The notes beneath the pieces were generated by a model. It saw only the letters and a list, made by a program, of their open reading frames with translations, was not told the DNA's origin and did no database searches. The position numbers were made by a program, and so were the translations under genes. A DNA stretch of 64,000 nt from Paenibacillus odorifer. Lineage in GTDB: Bacteria > Bacillota > Bacilli > Paenibacillales > Paenibacillaceae. The stretch is from positions 4,092,001 to 4,156,000 of the forward strand of contig NZ_CP009428.1 in the NCBI RefSeq assembly GCF_000758725.1, in the 5' to 3' direction. Positions 37,269-46,841 of this stretch are shown here, in pieces (position 1 is the first letter of the stretch; each line of letters begins with the position of its first letter).

Positions 37269-38600
37269 TTATTTAACAGCTTGCACCAGCCTTGGAGCAA
37301 TTTCTTGCAAAGGCAGTACGTGCTGGACGCACTGTAATTCCACCGCAGATCGCGGCATTCCATATACGACACAAGTTTCTTCGCTTTCAGCAAAGGTTGA
37401 GGTTACCCCAGAGTCGTATAAGGACTTCATCATTCTTGCCCCGTCACTACCCATCCCTGTCATTAGTAACAGATGACGTTCTAACGATGTGAGCGGCAGC
37501 AATGATTCAAATAAAACATCCACAGAAGGTCGATGGCCATTACGCGCCTCTTCCTTTGTGAGTACAACCGCATATTGCCCTCTAGAGGATGGGACAACTT
37601 GTAAATGATAGCCTCCAGGTGCTATATAAGCAGCTCCTTTTTGCAATATCATCCCCTGCTCAGCTTCAAGCACTTCTAACGGGCTGAAGGTATTCAGTCG
37701 CTGAGCTAGTGATTTGGTAAAGTTAGGCGGCATATGCTGCACGATAACAATAGGCGCTGGAAAATCCTCAGGAATCTTCTCCAGAAATACCTTTAAAGCA
37801 CGTGGTCCACCTGTAGAGCACCCCACAGCAACCAACTTTTGTAGATCATTACTCCCATACTTCCGGACCTGAGGATTTGCAGGAGCGTCAGAAGACACTT
37901 CCACTTTAGGTTTAGGCAACGGTTTTAGTGGGGTAGCGTTATTCTCTACTCTTGACCTTGCATTACTCTTTTCTGATAAAGGTGGTGGAGTAGAGATTAA
38001 TGGTTTGGCTGCTCTTTTAGGAACAGTATGATCTAACGGCTGCTTCACCCGCGGTTTTTTGGTCACTTCATTTTTGAGTGAAGCTTTAGGTTCTACCTTG
38101 GGTTTGCCGGGCATCACTCTCGGTACAGTTGGCGGTACGACTTCTACTGGCGGTATGTCTGGCAACTTAAATGCAGAAGCACGTGCTTCTCGCTGCTCCC
38201 GGGCCATCATAGCCTCTTTCATTTGTTCCCTTAAGGATTCTCCCACTCCCATGATATCCTGAGAGTTGGTAATCGAAGGTTTACGAATAAAATCAAAAGC
38301 GCCCCATTCCAGTGCAAGAATGGTTTCCTTCATACCCTCTTCATTGATCCCTGACAGCATAATCACTGGCAGAGGGTCTGAGGCCATTATTATTTTCAGC
38401 GCTTCCAGGCCGTTCATTTCTGGCATTTCTACATCCATAGTAACCAGATCTGGACGAAGCTCATTGATTTTTTCGATAGCCTCACGACCGTTTTTTGCTG
38501 TTGCCGTCACCTGAAAGTCAGCGTCATTTTCAATTAAATCGGAAATGATCTTGCGCATAAATGCCGAATCATCAACAACCAATACTTTATATGGCTTCAT
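37269..38600 (-). CDS. cheB: Chemotaxis response regulator protein-glutamate methylesterase CheB
   Basis: Removes methyl groups from receptors when phosphorylated. The receiver domain has VVDDSAFMRK and phospho-acceptor Asp56 (TMDVEMPEMNG). The C-terminal esterase carries the serine motif VAVGCSTGGP, the histidine in VIVQHMPPNF and the aspartate in MTGMGSDGA. At 443 residues it is longer than usual (about 350-360) because the linker (about 145-250) is a lysine/proline-rich, probably disordered stretch. AGAGGTGG precedes the ATG. Confidence 0.95.
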   Translation of the reverse strand: MKPYKVLVVDDSAFMRKIISDLIENDADFQVTATAKNGREAIEKINELRPDLVTMDVEMPEMNGLEALKIIMASDPLPVIMLSGINEEGMKETILALEWGAFDFIRKPSITNSQDIMGVGESLREQMKEAMMAREQREARASAFKLPDIPPVEVVPPTVPRVMPGKPKVEPKASLKNEVTKKPRVKQPLDHTVPKRAAKPLISTPPPLSEKSNARSRVENNATPLKPLPKPKVEVSSDAPANPQVRKYGSNDLQKLVAVGCSTGGPRALKVFLEKIPEDFPAPIVIVQHMPPNFTKSLAQRLNTFSPLEVLEAEQGMILQKGAAYIAPGGYHLQVVPSSRGQYAVVLTKEEARNGHRPSVDVLFESLLPLTSLERHLLLMTGMGSDGARMMKSLYDSGVTSTFAESEETCVVYGMPRSAVELQCVQHVLPLQEIAPRLVQAVK

Positions 38601-38633
38601 ATCATTTCCACCTCTGTCCCAAATTCAGAACAA

Positions 38634-39515
38634 CTATTTACTCCGCTTTAACCATTTATGGATAAAGCCTTTAATCCCTTGGACTTTTGTGGTCTTTTTA
38701 GAATCAATGGTCAAATAACTTAGGGCAAGCCGATGTATATCTTTTGCAGCAATACTGTTTGGAAAAGCCAATGTGAATGGCGTTTGCCTTTTGACAGCTT
38801 GCACTACATGGGCATCTGAGCTTATATGACCAAGATAAGAAATATCTAATTGCAAAAAACGACTGGCGGCCATTCGGATCTTATCGCTTGTCGCTATGGC
38901 TTCCCTTTCATCACCTGCCTGGTTCACAATCAATTTAAAGGAAGTCTCAGGATAGGAACGATTCACAACCTTCATTAATGCGTATGCATCTGTGATAGCT
39001 GTTGGTTCTGGTGTAGTAACCACTAGGCAATCGTCGGCAGAAGTTATAAACTTCATCGTTTCCTTAGATAATCCAGCACCAGTATCGAACAAAATATAAT
39101 CCATGCTGTCCGCGATAAGTGTTATCTGATTTGTGAAATAATCAAGATCAGACTCTGAAAGCGTGAATAGCTCATCCATTCCAGAGCCACCTGCTATAAA
39201 AGGGAGCGAATTCGGACCGTATTGAATAATCTGCTCGATATCCGCTTCTCTTTTTAACAAATGATAAAGATTATATCTCGCCGATACGCCCATCAACACA
39301 TCTATATTAGCCATGCCGATATCTGCATCGAACAGCAAAACCCGTTTGCCCATAGCCTTTAAAGTTAGAGCGAAGTTAAGTGTAAAATTCGACTTACCAA
39401 CGCCCCCTTTACCACTACACACCGTAATGATCCTGGCGGATGATCCCCCTCTTACAGCTACTTTAGAATCCTGACTGGATACAAGCTGTCTTAAGGATTG
39501 TGCCTGATCCATCAT
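38634..39515 (-). CDS. flhG: Flagellum number regulator FlhG (MinD-like ATPase)
   Basis: A ParA/MinD-type ATPase of 293 residues that controls flagellar number and placement by acting on FlhF and the switch proteins FliM/FliY. The deviant Walker A motif CSGKGGVGKSN, the FDADIGMANIDVLMG segment and the Walker B FDTGAGLS are present, and the N-terminus holds the DQAQSLRQLV helix that activates FlhF in this family. Its start overlaps the flhF stop as ATGA. Basic C-terminal tail (KGFIHKWLKRSK) may aid membrane binding. Confidence 0.95.
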   Translation of the reverse strand: MMDQAQSLRQLVSSQDSKVAVRGGSSARIITVCSGKGGVGKSNFTLNFALTLKAMGKRVLLFDADIGMANIDVLMGVSARYNLYHLLKREADIEQIIQYGPNSLPFIAGGSGMDELFTLSESDLDYFTNQITLIADSMDYILFDTGAGLSKETMKFITSADDCLVVTTPEPTAITDAYALMKVVNRSYPETSFKLIVNQAGDEREAIATSDKIRMAASRFLQLDISYLGHISSDAHVVQAVKRQTPFTLAFPNSIAAKDIHRLALSYLTIDSKKTTKVQGIKGFIHKWLKRSK

Positions 39516-40906
39516 GTTTCACCTGTTCCAAGAAGCAACTCACTCAGCTGTCCTTTGGTAGCCATAAGCAGGTCATCAGGAACATTTTGACCATCGGTCA
39601 TATAAGACAAGGTAAGCGGGAAGTCATTCAGGACATTAAAGAGCGGGCCGTAACTCCCCGTCTCATCCAGCTTTGTGAAAATAACCTTATCCAGCCTATA
39701 TCTGCCGAAATGCTCTGCAATAAGTTTCATATCACGGCTTTTCGAGGTCAGGCTAAGCACAAGATAGGTTTCACTTCTCAATTCCTTCGCAAGCAAGCTT
39801 TGCAGTTCTGCTACTAGCATATCATTGCGATAATTTCGGCCAGCTGTATCCATTAATACTAGATCACAACTCTCCAAGCGAAAGAGTGCTCTTTGCAAAT
39901 CTCCTGGCGATTGGACAACCTCCAGTGGAACATTGAGGATAGCAGCGTAGGTTCGCAACTGTTCAACAGCTGAGATCCTATACGTATCGGAGGTGATAAA
40001 ACCTACCTTGCGTCCGTGCTTAAATAGCTGTTCTGCCGCAAGCTTAGCTATGGTTGTGGTCTTTCCAACTCCAGTGGGTCCTGCAATATATACAATTTGA
40101 GTATCCCGGGCAATTCCATCAGCAATTCGTCCCGTCAGGAAACCATCAATCTGTTCTTTAAGAGATCCCATAAATTTCTCTGGTCCCCAAGTACGCCCTT
40201 CATCCACCCAACGTTCCGAGATGTTACTGATCCATTCCTCAACAAGCACAGCATCCATTTCTTGCTCTAATAAAAGATCCCGTAGCTCCTGCAGACTGTC
40301 TGGCAGTTCTCTTCCACCTGAGGATTGTCTGGCAATTCGCTCCATCCAGAGCTTCATATCTCTAATCTCACGAAGAACATCATTTTCGAGAGCAGTGGCA
40401 ACCTCTGGCGATTGTTCTAATCCTAATGATTCATACAACGCTGATATAGAAGGTGCATCTTCCAGATTTAATTCAGGAAGTTTTTGCTCAGGTTCTGGCT
40501 CCGGATGCTTGGCTATCGATTCTTGTACATTGATAGCTTCCGATAAGGCTGCAGCAATCTCTGCAAACGTCCGTGACTCTTCTGGCTTTTCTAATGAAAC
40601 AGAAGGTACGGAAGGTATAGAAGGTGTTGAAGGTGTAGTGGAAGCAGATGAAGCTTTTTGATAAGCCTGTGGTACTGCACTCCGTGGAATGTTCATCGCT
40701 GGCGCAGCCGGCTTTTTTGGAACATTATTCTTCTCTGCCTTTTCTACTGCTGCTACAACTTCTATTTTTTTCTTCTTAAATAACCCTAAAAATCCGCCGA
40801 TTTTGATTTCCTTTGTACTTAAAATGACGGCCTCGCTCCCAAGCTCGTTGCGAATGGAAAGCATGGCGTCAGGCATCGAATCGACCACGTAACGCTTCAC
40901 TCTCAT
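39512..40906 (-). CDS. flhF: Flagellar biosynthesis GTPase FlhF
   Basis: SRP-type GTPase that marks sites for new flagella. The 464-residue protein has a basic N-terminal B domain, a long variable linker (about 60-180, rich in Pro/Ser/Glu), and the NG domain: [43 protein letters not shown] and FTKLDETGSYG. It overlaps both neighbours by 4 bases (ATGA), a tightly coupled flhA-flhF-flhG block. Confidence 0.96.
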   Translation of the reverse strand: MRVKRYVVDSMPDAMLSIRNELGSEAVILSTKEIKIGGFLGLFKKKKIEVVAAVEKAEKNNVPKKPAAPAMNIPRSAVPQAYQKASSASTTPSTPSIPSVPSVSLEKPEESRTFAEIAAALSEAINVQESIAKHPEPEPEQKLPELNLEDAPSISALYESLGLEQSPEVATALENDVLREIRDMKLWMERIARQSSGGRELPDSLQELRDLLLEQEMDAVLVEEWISNISERWVDEGRTWGPEKFMGSLKEQIDGFLTGRIADGIARDTQIVYIAGPTGVGKTTTIAKLAAEQLFKHGRKVGFITSDTYRISAVEQLRTYAAILNVPLEVVQSPGDLQRALFRLESCDLVLMDTAGRNYRNDMLVAELQSLLAKELRSETYLVLSLTSKSRDMKLIAEHFGRYRLDKVIFTKLDETGSYGPLFNVLNDFPLTLSYMTDGQNVPDDLLMATKGQLSELLLGTGET

Positions 40907-42936
40907 AAATTCACCACTCCGACGCTTTGTATTTCAATGTTAGGCTCTAGCTCGCTATAAGACAGTACAGGAATATCCTGCATCGTTCGTTCAATCACCT
41001 GCCGCAAATACATACGAATGGTTGGTGATGTGAGCACTATTGGCTGTTGCCCTGTCTGCAGCAATCGATTAATCTGTTCACTTAACCGCTGATAGATCGT
41101 TTGTGTCGAAGTTGGATCTAGTGCCAAATAACTTCCCTGTTCAGATTGCTGCACACTCTCGGAAATTTTCTTTTCAAGATTAGGCCCCACCGTGATGACT
41201 TTCAGCGTCTCTCCTACTTGTGAGAATTGCTGGGTAATCTGTCTGGACAAGGACTGACGAACATATTCAGTGAGAATATCAGGATCCTTGGTGTATGTCC
41301 CATAATCCGCCAATGTCTCAAAAATCGTAACCAAATCTCTGATCGATATTTTTTCACGAAGCAGCTTAGCAAGAACCTTCTGCACATCCCCAATCGCCAA
41401 TACGGAAGGAATAAGATCGTCGACGAGCACTGGATAATTATCCCTAAGGTTGTCCACCAGCATCTTAGTTTCTTGTCTTCCTATCAGCTCATGTCCATGA
41501 CGTTTGATTAACTCCGTCAGATGTGTTGCGACAACAGATGGAGGGTCTACTACAGTATAGCCGGACAATTCAGCCCGCTCTTTAACCGATTCATCAATCC
41601 ATAATGCTGGAAGCCCAAAGGATGGTTCGATGGTCTCAATACCGTTTATAGATTCATCATCATATCCTGGACTCATTGCAAGGTAATGATTAAGTAATAA
41701 TTCACCACCGCCAACTGTATTTCCTTTAATTTTTATGACATATTCATTCGGTTTTAGTTGAATATTGTCGCGAATGCGAATAACAGGTACTACAAGACCC
41801 ATTTCTAGGGCACATTGCCGTCGAATCATGATGATACGATCTAGCAGATCGCCTCCCTGACCTGTATCCGCCAAAGGAATAAGACCATAACCAAACTCGA
41901 ATTCAATGGGATCAACTGACAGCAAATTAATGACACTTTCCGGACTTCGTACCTCTTCAATCTGCTTCTCTTCAACAAGTTGCTCTTCGGCAATCTGTTT
42001 CTTATTTAAATTTTGTCCCATACGGTAGGCTGCAAAAGCCAGCAATCCGGCCAATGGGAGCGTTGTAATCATATGTATGGGTGTAAAGAGTCCAAGAAAA
42101 GCTACCGTAACTGCGACAATATACAACAATTTCGGATAGGACAACAACTGTCCTGTCAGCTCTTCTGCAAGATTACCTTCCGAAGAAGCTCTAGTAACAA
42201 TCAAGCCGGCTGCTGTCGAAATAAGCAAAGCTGGAATTTGACTGACAAGACCGTCCCCGATGGTCAATACAGAATAAGTGGATAACGCAGTAGCAAAGTC
42301 CATCCCGTGAACCATCATACCGATAATAAATCCACCGATGAGATTGATCAGCAAGATGATAATACTCGCAATCGCGTCTCCTTTAACGAATTTACTTGCA
42401 CCGTCCATGGCTCCGAAAAAATCCGCTTCGCGTTCTACGTTACGCCGGCGCTCACGTGCCTGGGTTTCGTTAATCATGCCTGCGTTAAGATCGGCATCAA
42501 TACTCATTTGTTTACCGGGCATCGCATCCAAGGTAAATCTAGCGCCTACCTCAGCTACGCGCTCTGAACCTTTGGTAATAACAATAAACTGTACTACTAC
42601 CAAAATCAGAAACACGATAAATCCAACCGCAATCTGTCCGCCAGCGATCCAGCTACCGAAAGTAGATACCACTGAACCGGCATCTCCGTAAGTCAGGATC
42701 AGTTTTGTAGTCGAGATGTTAAGTGACAGACGAAAAAGTGTGGTTACTAGGAGCAGTGAAGGAAAAATTGAAAATTCGAGTGCATTTTTCGTATTCATAG
42801 CAACCAGAATGATAATTAATGCGATTGAGATGTTAATAACAAGCAAAACGTCCAATAGCCAGGACGGGATAGGCAGAATCATCATAAGCACGATCCCGAT
42901 GATGCCTAGCAAAACTGTTAAATCTTTAGCTTTCAA
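40903..42936 (-). CDS. flhA: Flagellar export gate protein FlhA
   Basis: Membrane component of the flagellar type III export gate, 677 residues. The first half has about eight transmembrane helices; the FHIPEP signature region (VGARFTLDAMPGKQMSID) follows the fourth. The C-terminal cytoplasmic half forms the chaperone-docking ring. Start is TTG at 42936 with a GGGGGG ribosome site 8 bases upstream. It lies between flhB and flhF. Confidence 0.97.
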   Translation of the reverse strand: MKAKDLTVLLGIIGIVLMMILPIPSWLLDVLLVINISIALIIILVAMNTKNALEFSIFPSLLLVTTLFRLSLNISTTKLILTYGDAGSVVSTFGSWIAGGQIAVGFIVFLILVVVQFIVITKGSERVAEVGARFTLDAMPGKQMSIDADLNAGMINETQARERRRNVEREADFFGAMDGASKFVKGDAIASIIILLINLIGGFIIGMMVHGMDFATALSTYSVLTIGDGLVSQIPALLISTAAGLIVTRASSEGNLAEELTGQLLSYPKLLYIVAVTVAFLGLFTPIHMITTLPLAGLLAFAAYRMGQNLNKKQIAEEQLVEEKQIEEVRSPESVINLLSVDPIEFEFGYGLIPLADTGQGGDLLDRIIMIRRQCALEMGLVVPVIRIRDNIQLKPNEYVIKIKGNTVGGGELLLNHYLAMSPGYDDESINGIETIEPSFGLPALWIDESVKERAELSGYTVVDPPSVVATHLTELIKRHGHELIGRQETKMLVDNLRDNYPVLVDDLIPSVLAIGDVQKVLAKLLREKISIRDLVTIFETLADYGTYTKDPDILTEYVRQSLSRQITQQFSQVGETLKVITVGPNLEKKISESVQQSEQGSYLALDPTSTQTIYQRLSEQINRLLQTGQQPIVLTSPTIRMYLRQVIERTMQDIPVLSYSELEPNIEIQSVGVVNL

Positions 42937-42954
42937 TGTCCTAACCCCCCCGCC

Positions 42955-44049
42955 TTATCTCCTCTTACCTTTAAGCTTATATACATATGCCAGCACTTCA
43001 GCCACAGCCTGGAACAGATCATTTGGAACGACATCTCCAATCTCTGCCCTTTGGAATAATGCCCGTGCCAGCGGTTTGTTTTCCATAGTCACGACGCCGT
43101 GCTCTTTAGCCAGCTCCCGGATGCGAAGTGCTACATAATCCTGACCCTTTGCTATAATCTGCGGCGCTTCCATCTTGGTACCGTCATATTTAAGCGCAAC
43201 AGCAAAGTGCGTAGGATTCGTAATGATTACATCCGCATTTGGAACTTCCTGCATCATACGCTGCATGGCCATTCTACGTTGGCGTTCCCTGATCTTACCT
43301 TTGATTAGAGGGTCACCCTCCATTTTTTTGTATTCATCCTTGATATCCTGCTTGGACATTTTCAGGCTTTTTTCATGCTCGTACTTCTGATACATGTAGT
43401 CCAGAAAAGCCATAGCCAATAGGGCAGCCCCGATTTTCAAACCAAGACTCATCGTCAGCTTGGCCGCAAATTTAAAAATCCCCTCCGCACTGATATGCGA
43501 CAGGGATGCAAAGTTCTTCTTTTCTCCCCATAAAGTGCTATATACCAGATAAGCAATAATTAGAAGCTTAAATATGGATTTCAGGAACTCGACAAACGAA
43601 CGCATGGAGAAAATATTTTTGAACCCTTTTATCGGATTAAGCTTGCTGAATTTAGGGGTGATCCCCTCTCCCGTGGTCATAAAGCCCACCTGCGCCAGAT
43701 TGCTTACCAGCGCCATAACAAAAACTATTCCAAGTAATGGAGCTAGCAAAATCAGTATTTGTAGTCCATATTGATTAAATAGCAGCGTTATATTCTCAGG
43801 AGTAACCTCCAGTGTCATTTGATTCTGAAATACATCCATATATAGCTTCATGAAGCGTTCTTTCATAAAACCACCAAACATCATCAAGCTAACTACTGCT
43901 GATAACAATACAACTGCACCGGATAGCTCAGCACTTTTGGCTACTTGACCCTTTTTACGAGCATCTTGCCGTTTCTTCGGGGTTGCTTTTTCCGTCTTTT
44001 CACCGGCGAATTGTTGAAGATCCAGTCTATACCGCTTCGTCTTAGGCAT
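42955..44049 (-). CDS. flhB: Flagellar export switch protein FlhB
   Basis: Membrane protein that switches export from hook to filament substrates after autocleavage, 364 residues. Four transmembrane helices follow the N-terminal EKTEKATPKKRQDARKKGQ segment, and the C-terminal cytoplasmic domain has the autocleavage site NPTH (VIITNPTHFAVAL). FliK, the partner that triggers the switch, is encoded upstream at 51786-53267. Confidence 0.97.
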   Translation of the reverse strand: MPKTKRYRLDLQQFAGEKTEKATPKKRQDARKKGQVAKSAELSGAVVLLSAVVSLMMFGGFMKERFMKLYMDVFQNQMTLEVTPENITLLFNQYGLQILILLAPLLGIVFVMALVSNLAQVGFMTTGEGITPKFSKLNPIKGFKNIFSMRSFVEFLKSIFKLLIIAYLVYSTLWGEKKNFASLSHISAEGIFKFAAKLTMSLGLKIGAALLAMAFLDYMYQKYEHEKSLKMSKQDIKDEYKKMEGDPLIKGKIRERQRRMAMQRMMQEVPNADVIITNPTHFAVALKYDGTKMEAPQIIAKGQDYVALRIRELAKEHGVVTMENKPLARALFQRAEIGDVVPNDLFQAVAEVLAYVYKLKGKRR

Positions 44050-44071
44050 AATACGCTCCCCTTACGGTCAC

Positions 44072-44863
44072 CTACGGACTCTTCCCCATGAGATTCAATA
44101 AATTCTCCATGGATTCGAACATGATATCGAAGAGATTCTGAAACAGCACAGCCAGACCAGGCATCAGCACTAAAAGCAGTGCAAGACCTATAATGATTTT
44201 GAGCGGAACCCCAATAACAAATACATTATATTGCGGAGCCGTTCTCGCCAAGAAAGCAAGGCCAACATCAGTCAGAAACAGCGCAGTTACTAAAGGAGCC
44301 GACATTTGAAAAGCGAGTACAAAGGACTGAGCAAATGTTCGAACCAGAAACTCTGATAAACTACCGTCAATCATGCCTAGAAATAAATCGTTATTCATAG
44401 GAACCCATTTATAACTGTACACAATAGCATCTAGCAGATGGTGATGACCATTCATGCTCAGAAACATTAGCAGGGCTATCATATATTTGAAATTACCAAG
44501 AATTGGTGCAGACGTTCCAGTCATAGGATCGATAACATTAGCAATACCGAAGCCAATCTGAATATCAATAAATGAACCTGCTGTCTGAATCGCCATAAAC
44601 ATCAAATATCCAACGAAACCTAGCAATAATCCTATTAATACCTCTCTGGCAATCAGCAAAATATAACTGAAATCCTGCGGGATCGTAAGCCCTGTTCCGT
44701 TAGCACTAAAGACAACCAATGCTACAAAAAAAGAAATGCCAATCTTAAAGGTTGTCGGGACTCCTTGTGAAGAAAATACAGGAACGACAACAAAAAAAGC
44801 GGTTATTCGACAAAAAATAAGCAAAAAGACGGGTAAACTTTGCAGTATGGTCTCCATGTTCAT
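44072..44863 (-). CDS. fliR: Flagellar export protein FliR
   Basis: Core membrane protein of the export gate with FliP and FliQ, 263 residues, highly hydrophobic with about six predicted helices. Typical segments are FLLIFCRITAFFVVVPVFSS and IGVPLKIIIGLALLLVLMPG. The ATG has only a weak ribosome site three bases past the fliQ stop, so translation is probably coupled to fliQ. Confidence 0.95.
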   Translation of the reverse strand: MNMETILQSLPVFLLIFCRITAFFVVVPVFSSQGVPTTFKIGISFFVALVVFSANGTGLTIPQDFSYILLIAREVLIGLLLGFVGYLMFMAIQTAGSFIDIQIGFGIANVIDPMTGTSAPILGNFKYMIALLMFLSMNGHHHLLDAIVYSYKWVPMNNDLFLGMIDGSLSEFLVRTFAQSFVLAFQMSAPLVTALFLTDVGLAFLARTAPQYNVFVIGVPLKIIIGLALLLVLMPGLAVLFQNLFDIMFESMENLLNLMGKSP

Positions 44864-44866
44864 TGA

Positions 44867-45136
44867 TTAACCAATATACATATAGAGATTACCCAAAATT
44901 TGGCTTGTAAAGTCAATCAGCTTCGTGATGATCCACGGACCAAATAGCAATAAAGCCAATAGCACTGCGACGATTTTGGGAACAAACGCTAGCGTCTGTT
45001 CCTGAATCTGTGTCGTAGCCTGAAAAATACTGATTATTAGCCCTACCACCAGACCAAGAATCAGCATGGGTGCGCTGACTTCCAGCACTAAATATACGGC
45101 TTGGCTTGCTAGCCCGATTATAAACTCCGTACTCAT
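44867..45136 (-). CDS. fliQ: Flagellar export protein FliQ
   Basis: Small export-gate protein of 89 residues with two transmembrane helices; AVYLVLEVSAPMLILGLVVG and the SIFQATTQIQEQTLAFVPKI loop are family-typical. GGAGGCATGAGGG precedes the ATG. It lies in the standard fliP-fliQ-fliR order. Confidence 0.96.
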   Translation of the reverse strand: MSTEFIIGLASQAVYLVLEVSAPMLILGLVVGLIISIFQATTQIQEQTLAFVPKIVAVLLALLLFGPWIITKLIDFTSQILGNLYMYIG

Positions 45137-45157
45137 CCCTCATGCCTCCTCTTTAGG

Positions 45158-45919
45158 TCAGGTGTTAAAACTAAGAAGTAGTGATTTAATGACTAAGTAC
45201 CAGCCGTCTACCAGTACGAAGAGCATTATTTTAAAAGGTAATGAAATCATAACCGGGGGAAGCATCATCATCCCCATGGCCATCAGTGTGCTCGCCACAA
45301 CAATATCAATAATCAGGAATGGTATGAAAATTAAGAAGCCCATTGTAAAAGCCTTTTTCAATTCGCCAATTGCAAAAGCTGGCACCATCACCGTCAGTGG
45401 AATATCACTGTATGTAGCCGGTTTAGTAGATCCGGTATAACCGGTGTATTTCATAAATAACAGAAGATCTTTGGTGTTCGTCTGTTTAAACATAAATTCT
45501 TTCATCGGATCAGCAGCTTTATCAAAAGCCTCAGTTTGTGTGATTGTCCCCTTCATATACGGCTGCAACGCATTTTCATTCACTGTGGCCAGCGTTGGTG
45601 ACATAATGAACAGGGTCAGAAACAGAGCAAGTCCTACCAGCACCTGGTTTGGAGGCATAGCCTGAGTACCCAGCGAGGTTCTCACAAAGCCTAATACGAT
45701 TACAATTCTAGTAAAGCTAGTCATAAGAACCAGAAACGCCGGAGCAATACTCAGAACCGTTACAAGAAGAAGAATTGATATGGAACTGGTACCACTGCTT
45801 GAACCTTCATTACCGACCTGAATATTAACATTAGGTATAGGATCAGCATGTATCGGCGTCATCATAACCACACTGATAATACCGAACAGCAGAATAGCAA
45901 GAATTAGCTTCTTTTTCAT
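45158..45919 (-). CDS. fliP: Flagellar export protein FliP
   Basis: Export-gate pore protein of 253 residues. It has a cleavable signal peptide (LILAILLFGIISVVMMTPIHA), a short periplasmic-type segment, then FliP helices with TSFTRIVIVLGFVRTSLGTQ and PPNQVLVGLALFLTLFIM. The ATG overlaps the fliO stop as ATGA. Confidence 0.97.
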   Translation of the reverse strand: MKKKLILAILLFGIISVVMMTPIHADPIPNVNIQVGNEGSSSGTSSISILLLVTVLSIAPAFLVLMTSFTRIVIVLGFVRTSLGTQAMPPNQVLVGLALFLTLFIMSPTLATVNENALQPYMKGTITQTEAFDKAADPMKEFMFKQTNTKDLLLFMKYTGYTGSTKPATYSDIPLTVMVPAFAIGELKKAFTMGFLIFIPFLIIDIVVASTLMAMGMMMLPPVMISLPFKIMLFVLVDGWYLVIKSLLLSFNT

Positions 45920-46440
45920 ATATTCCTCGACTCATCCTTAGTAACATCATCCCGAAGCAGCTCTTCCATTTTCTCTTTACGCTCTGGTGCAGAACGAAGC
46001 TTGGATTGCAGAGTCTCGTAAAAAGATGATGTTTCACTAAGTTCAATTTCCTGAGATGGAACCTCCCCACGCAGCTTTACCTTTACCTTGGCAATAAGCG
46101 GTGCGAGGAAATTATTCTGGTTAGAGGACTGATCCTCAAATGCCGCAATGATCAATGCTACCTCATCCGGATCGGTGACTTTATCCAAAATGGATATATT
46201 TTCACCAATCCCGATTAAGTAAAGACTGCTTCCCAGTTCGATAACCTGCATCGACTTATTAGGTCCAAGCCCTATTGCACCAAGCGTTCTTATAGAACGG
46301 TTGCTCATAAAGGTCTGATTACGTCGTCCAAGAAAACGAATCAGTACCACTATAAGTACAATGATTATCGCCAGGACAATAATAACTTTAAACAAATTCA
46401 GCAGGGTGTTACTGCTTCCGAGCGTTTCGGAATATAACAT
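45916..46440 (-). CDS. fliO: Flagellar export accessory protein FliO (FliZ)
   Basis: A 174-residue bitopic protein that in this family stabilises FliP assembly; called FliZ in B. subtilis. One strong transmembrane helix (VIIVLAIIIVLIVVLIRFLG) is followed by a small beta domain (ALGPNKSMQVIELGSSLYLIGI-like, here GLGPNKSMQVIELG) and an acidic, glutamate-rich tail. Weak ribosome site; lies between cheY and fliP. Confidence 0.9.
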   Translation of the reverse strand: MLYSETLGSSNTLLNLFKVIIVLAIIIVLIVVLIRFLGRRNQTFMSNRSIRTLGAIGLGPNKSMQVIELGSSLYLIGIGENISILDKVTDPDEVALIIAAFEDQSSNQNNFLAPLIAKVKVKLRGEVPSQEIELSETSSFYETLQSKLRSAPERKEKMEELLRDDVTKDESRNI

Positions 46441-46449
46441 GACTTTATC

Positions 46450-46815
46450 CTACACGCCCAACGTTTTGTTAATAGCTTCGATAACCCGGTCAGCTTGGAA
46501 AGGCTTCACTATAAAGTCTTTAGCTCCTGCTTGGATTGCATCGATAACCATAGCCTGCTGGCCCATGGCTGAACACATAATAACCTTTGCAGCCGGATCT
46601 ACTTTTTTGATTTCTTTCAGGGCGGCGATTCCGTCCATCTCAGGCATAGTAATATCCATCGTGATGAGGTCCGGACGCAGTTCCTTGAATTTTTCTATCG
46701 CTTGAGAACCGTCCTGAGCTTCGCCCACTACTTCAAATCCGTTTTTCGACAAAATGTCACGGATCATCATTCTCATAAATGCTGCATCGTCCACGATTAG
46801 AATTCGGTTAGCCAT
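46450..46815 (-). CDS. cheY: Chemotaxis response regulator CheY
   Basis: A single-domain receiver of 121 residues that binds the switch proteins FliM and FliY when phosphorylated by CheA. VDDAAFMRMM, phospho-acceptor Asp54 (ITMDITMPEMDG), the threonine/serine CSAMG and the lysine VKPF are intact. The ATG at 46815 follows GAGGA; an open extension to 46869 overlaps the fliY end and is not family-like. Confidence 0.97.
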   Translation of the reverse strand: MANRILIVDDAAFMRMMIRDILSKNGFEVVGEAQDGSQAIEKFKELRPDLITMDITMPEMDGIAALKEIKKVDPAAKVIMCSAMGQQAMVIDAIQAGAKDFIVKPFQADRVIEAINKTLGV

Positions 46816-46841
46816 TTTTACAAAATCCTCCCTAAGTATGC

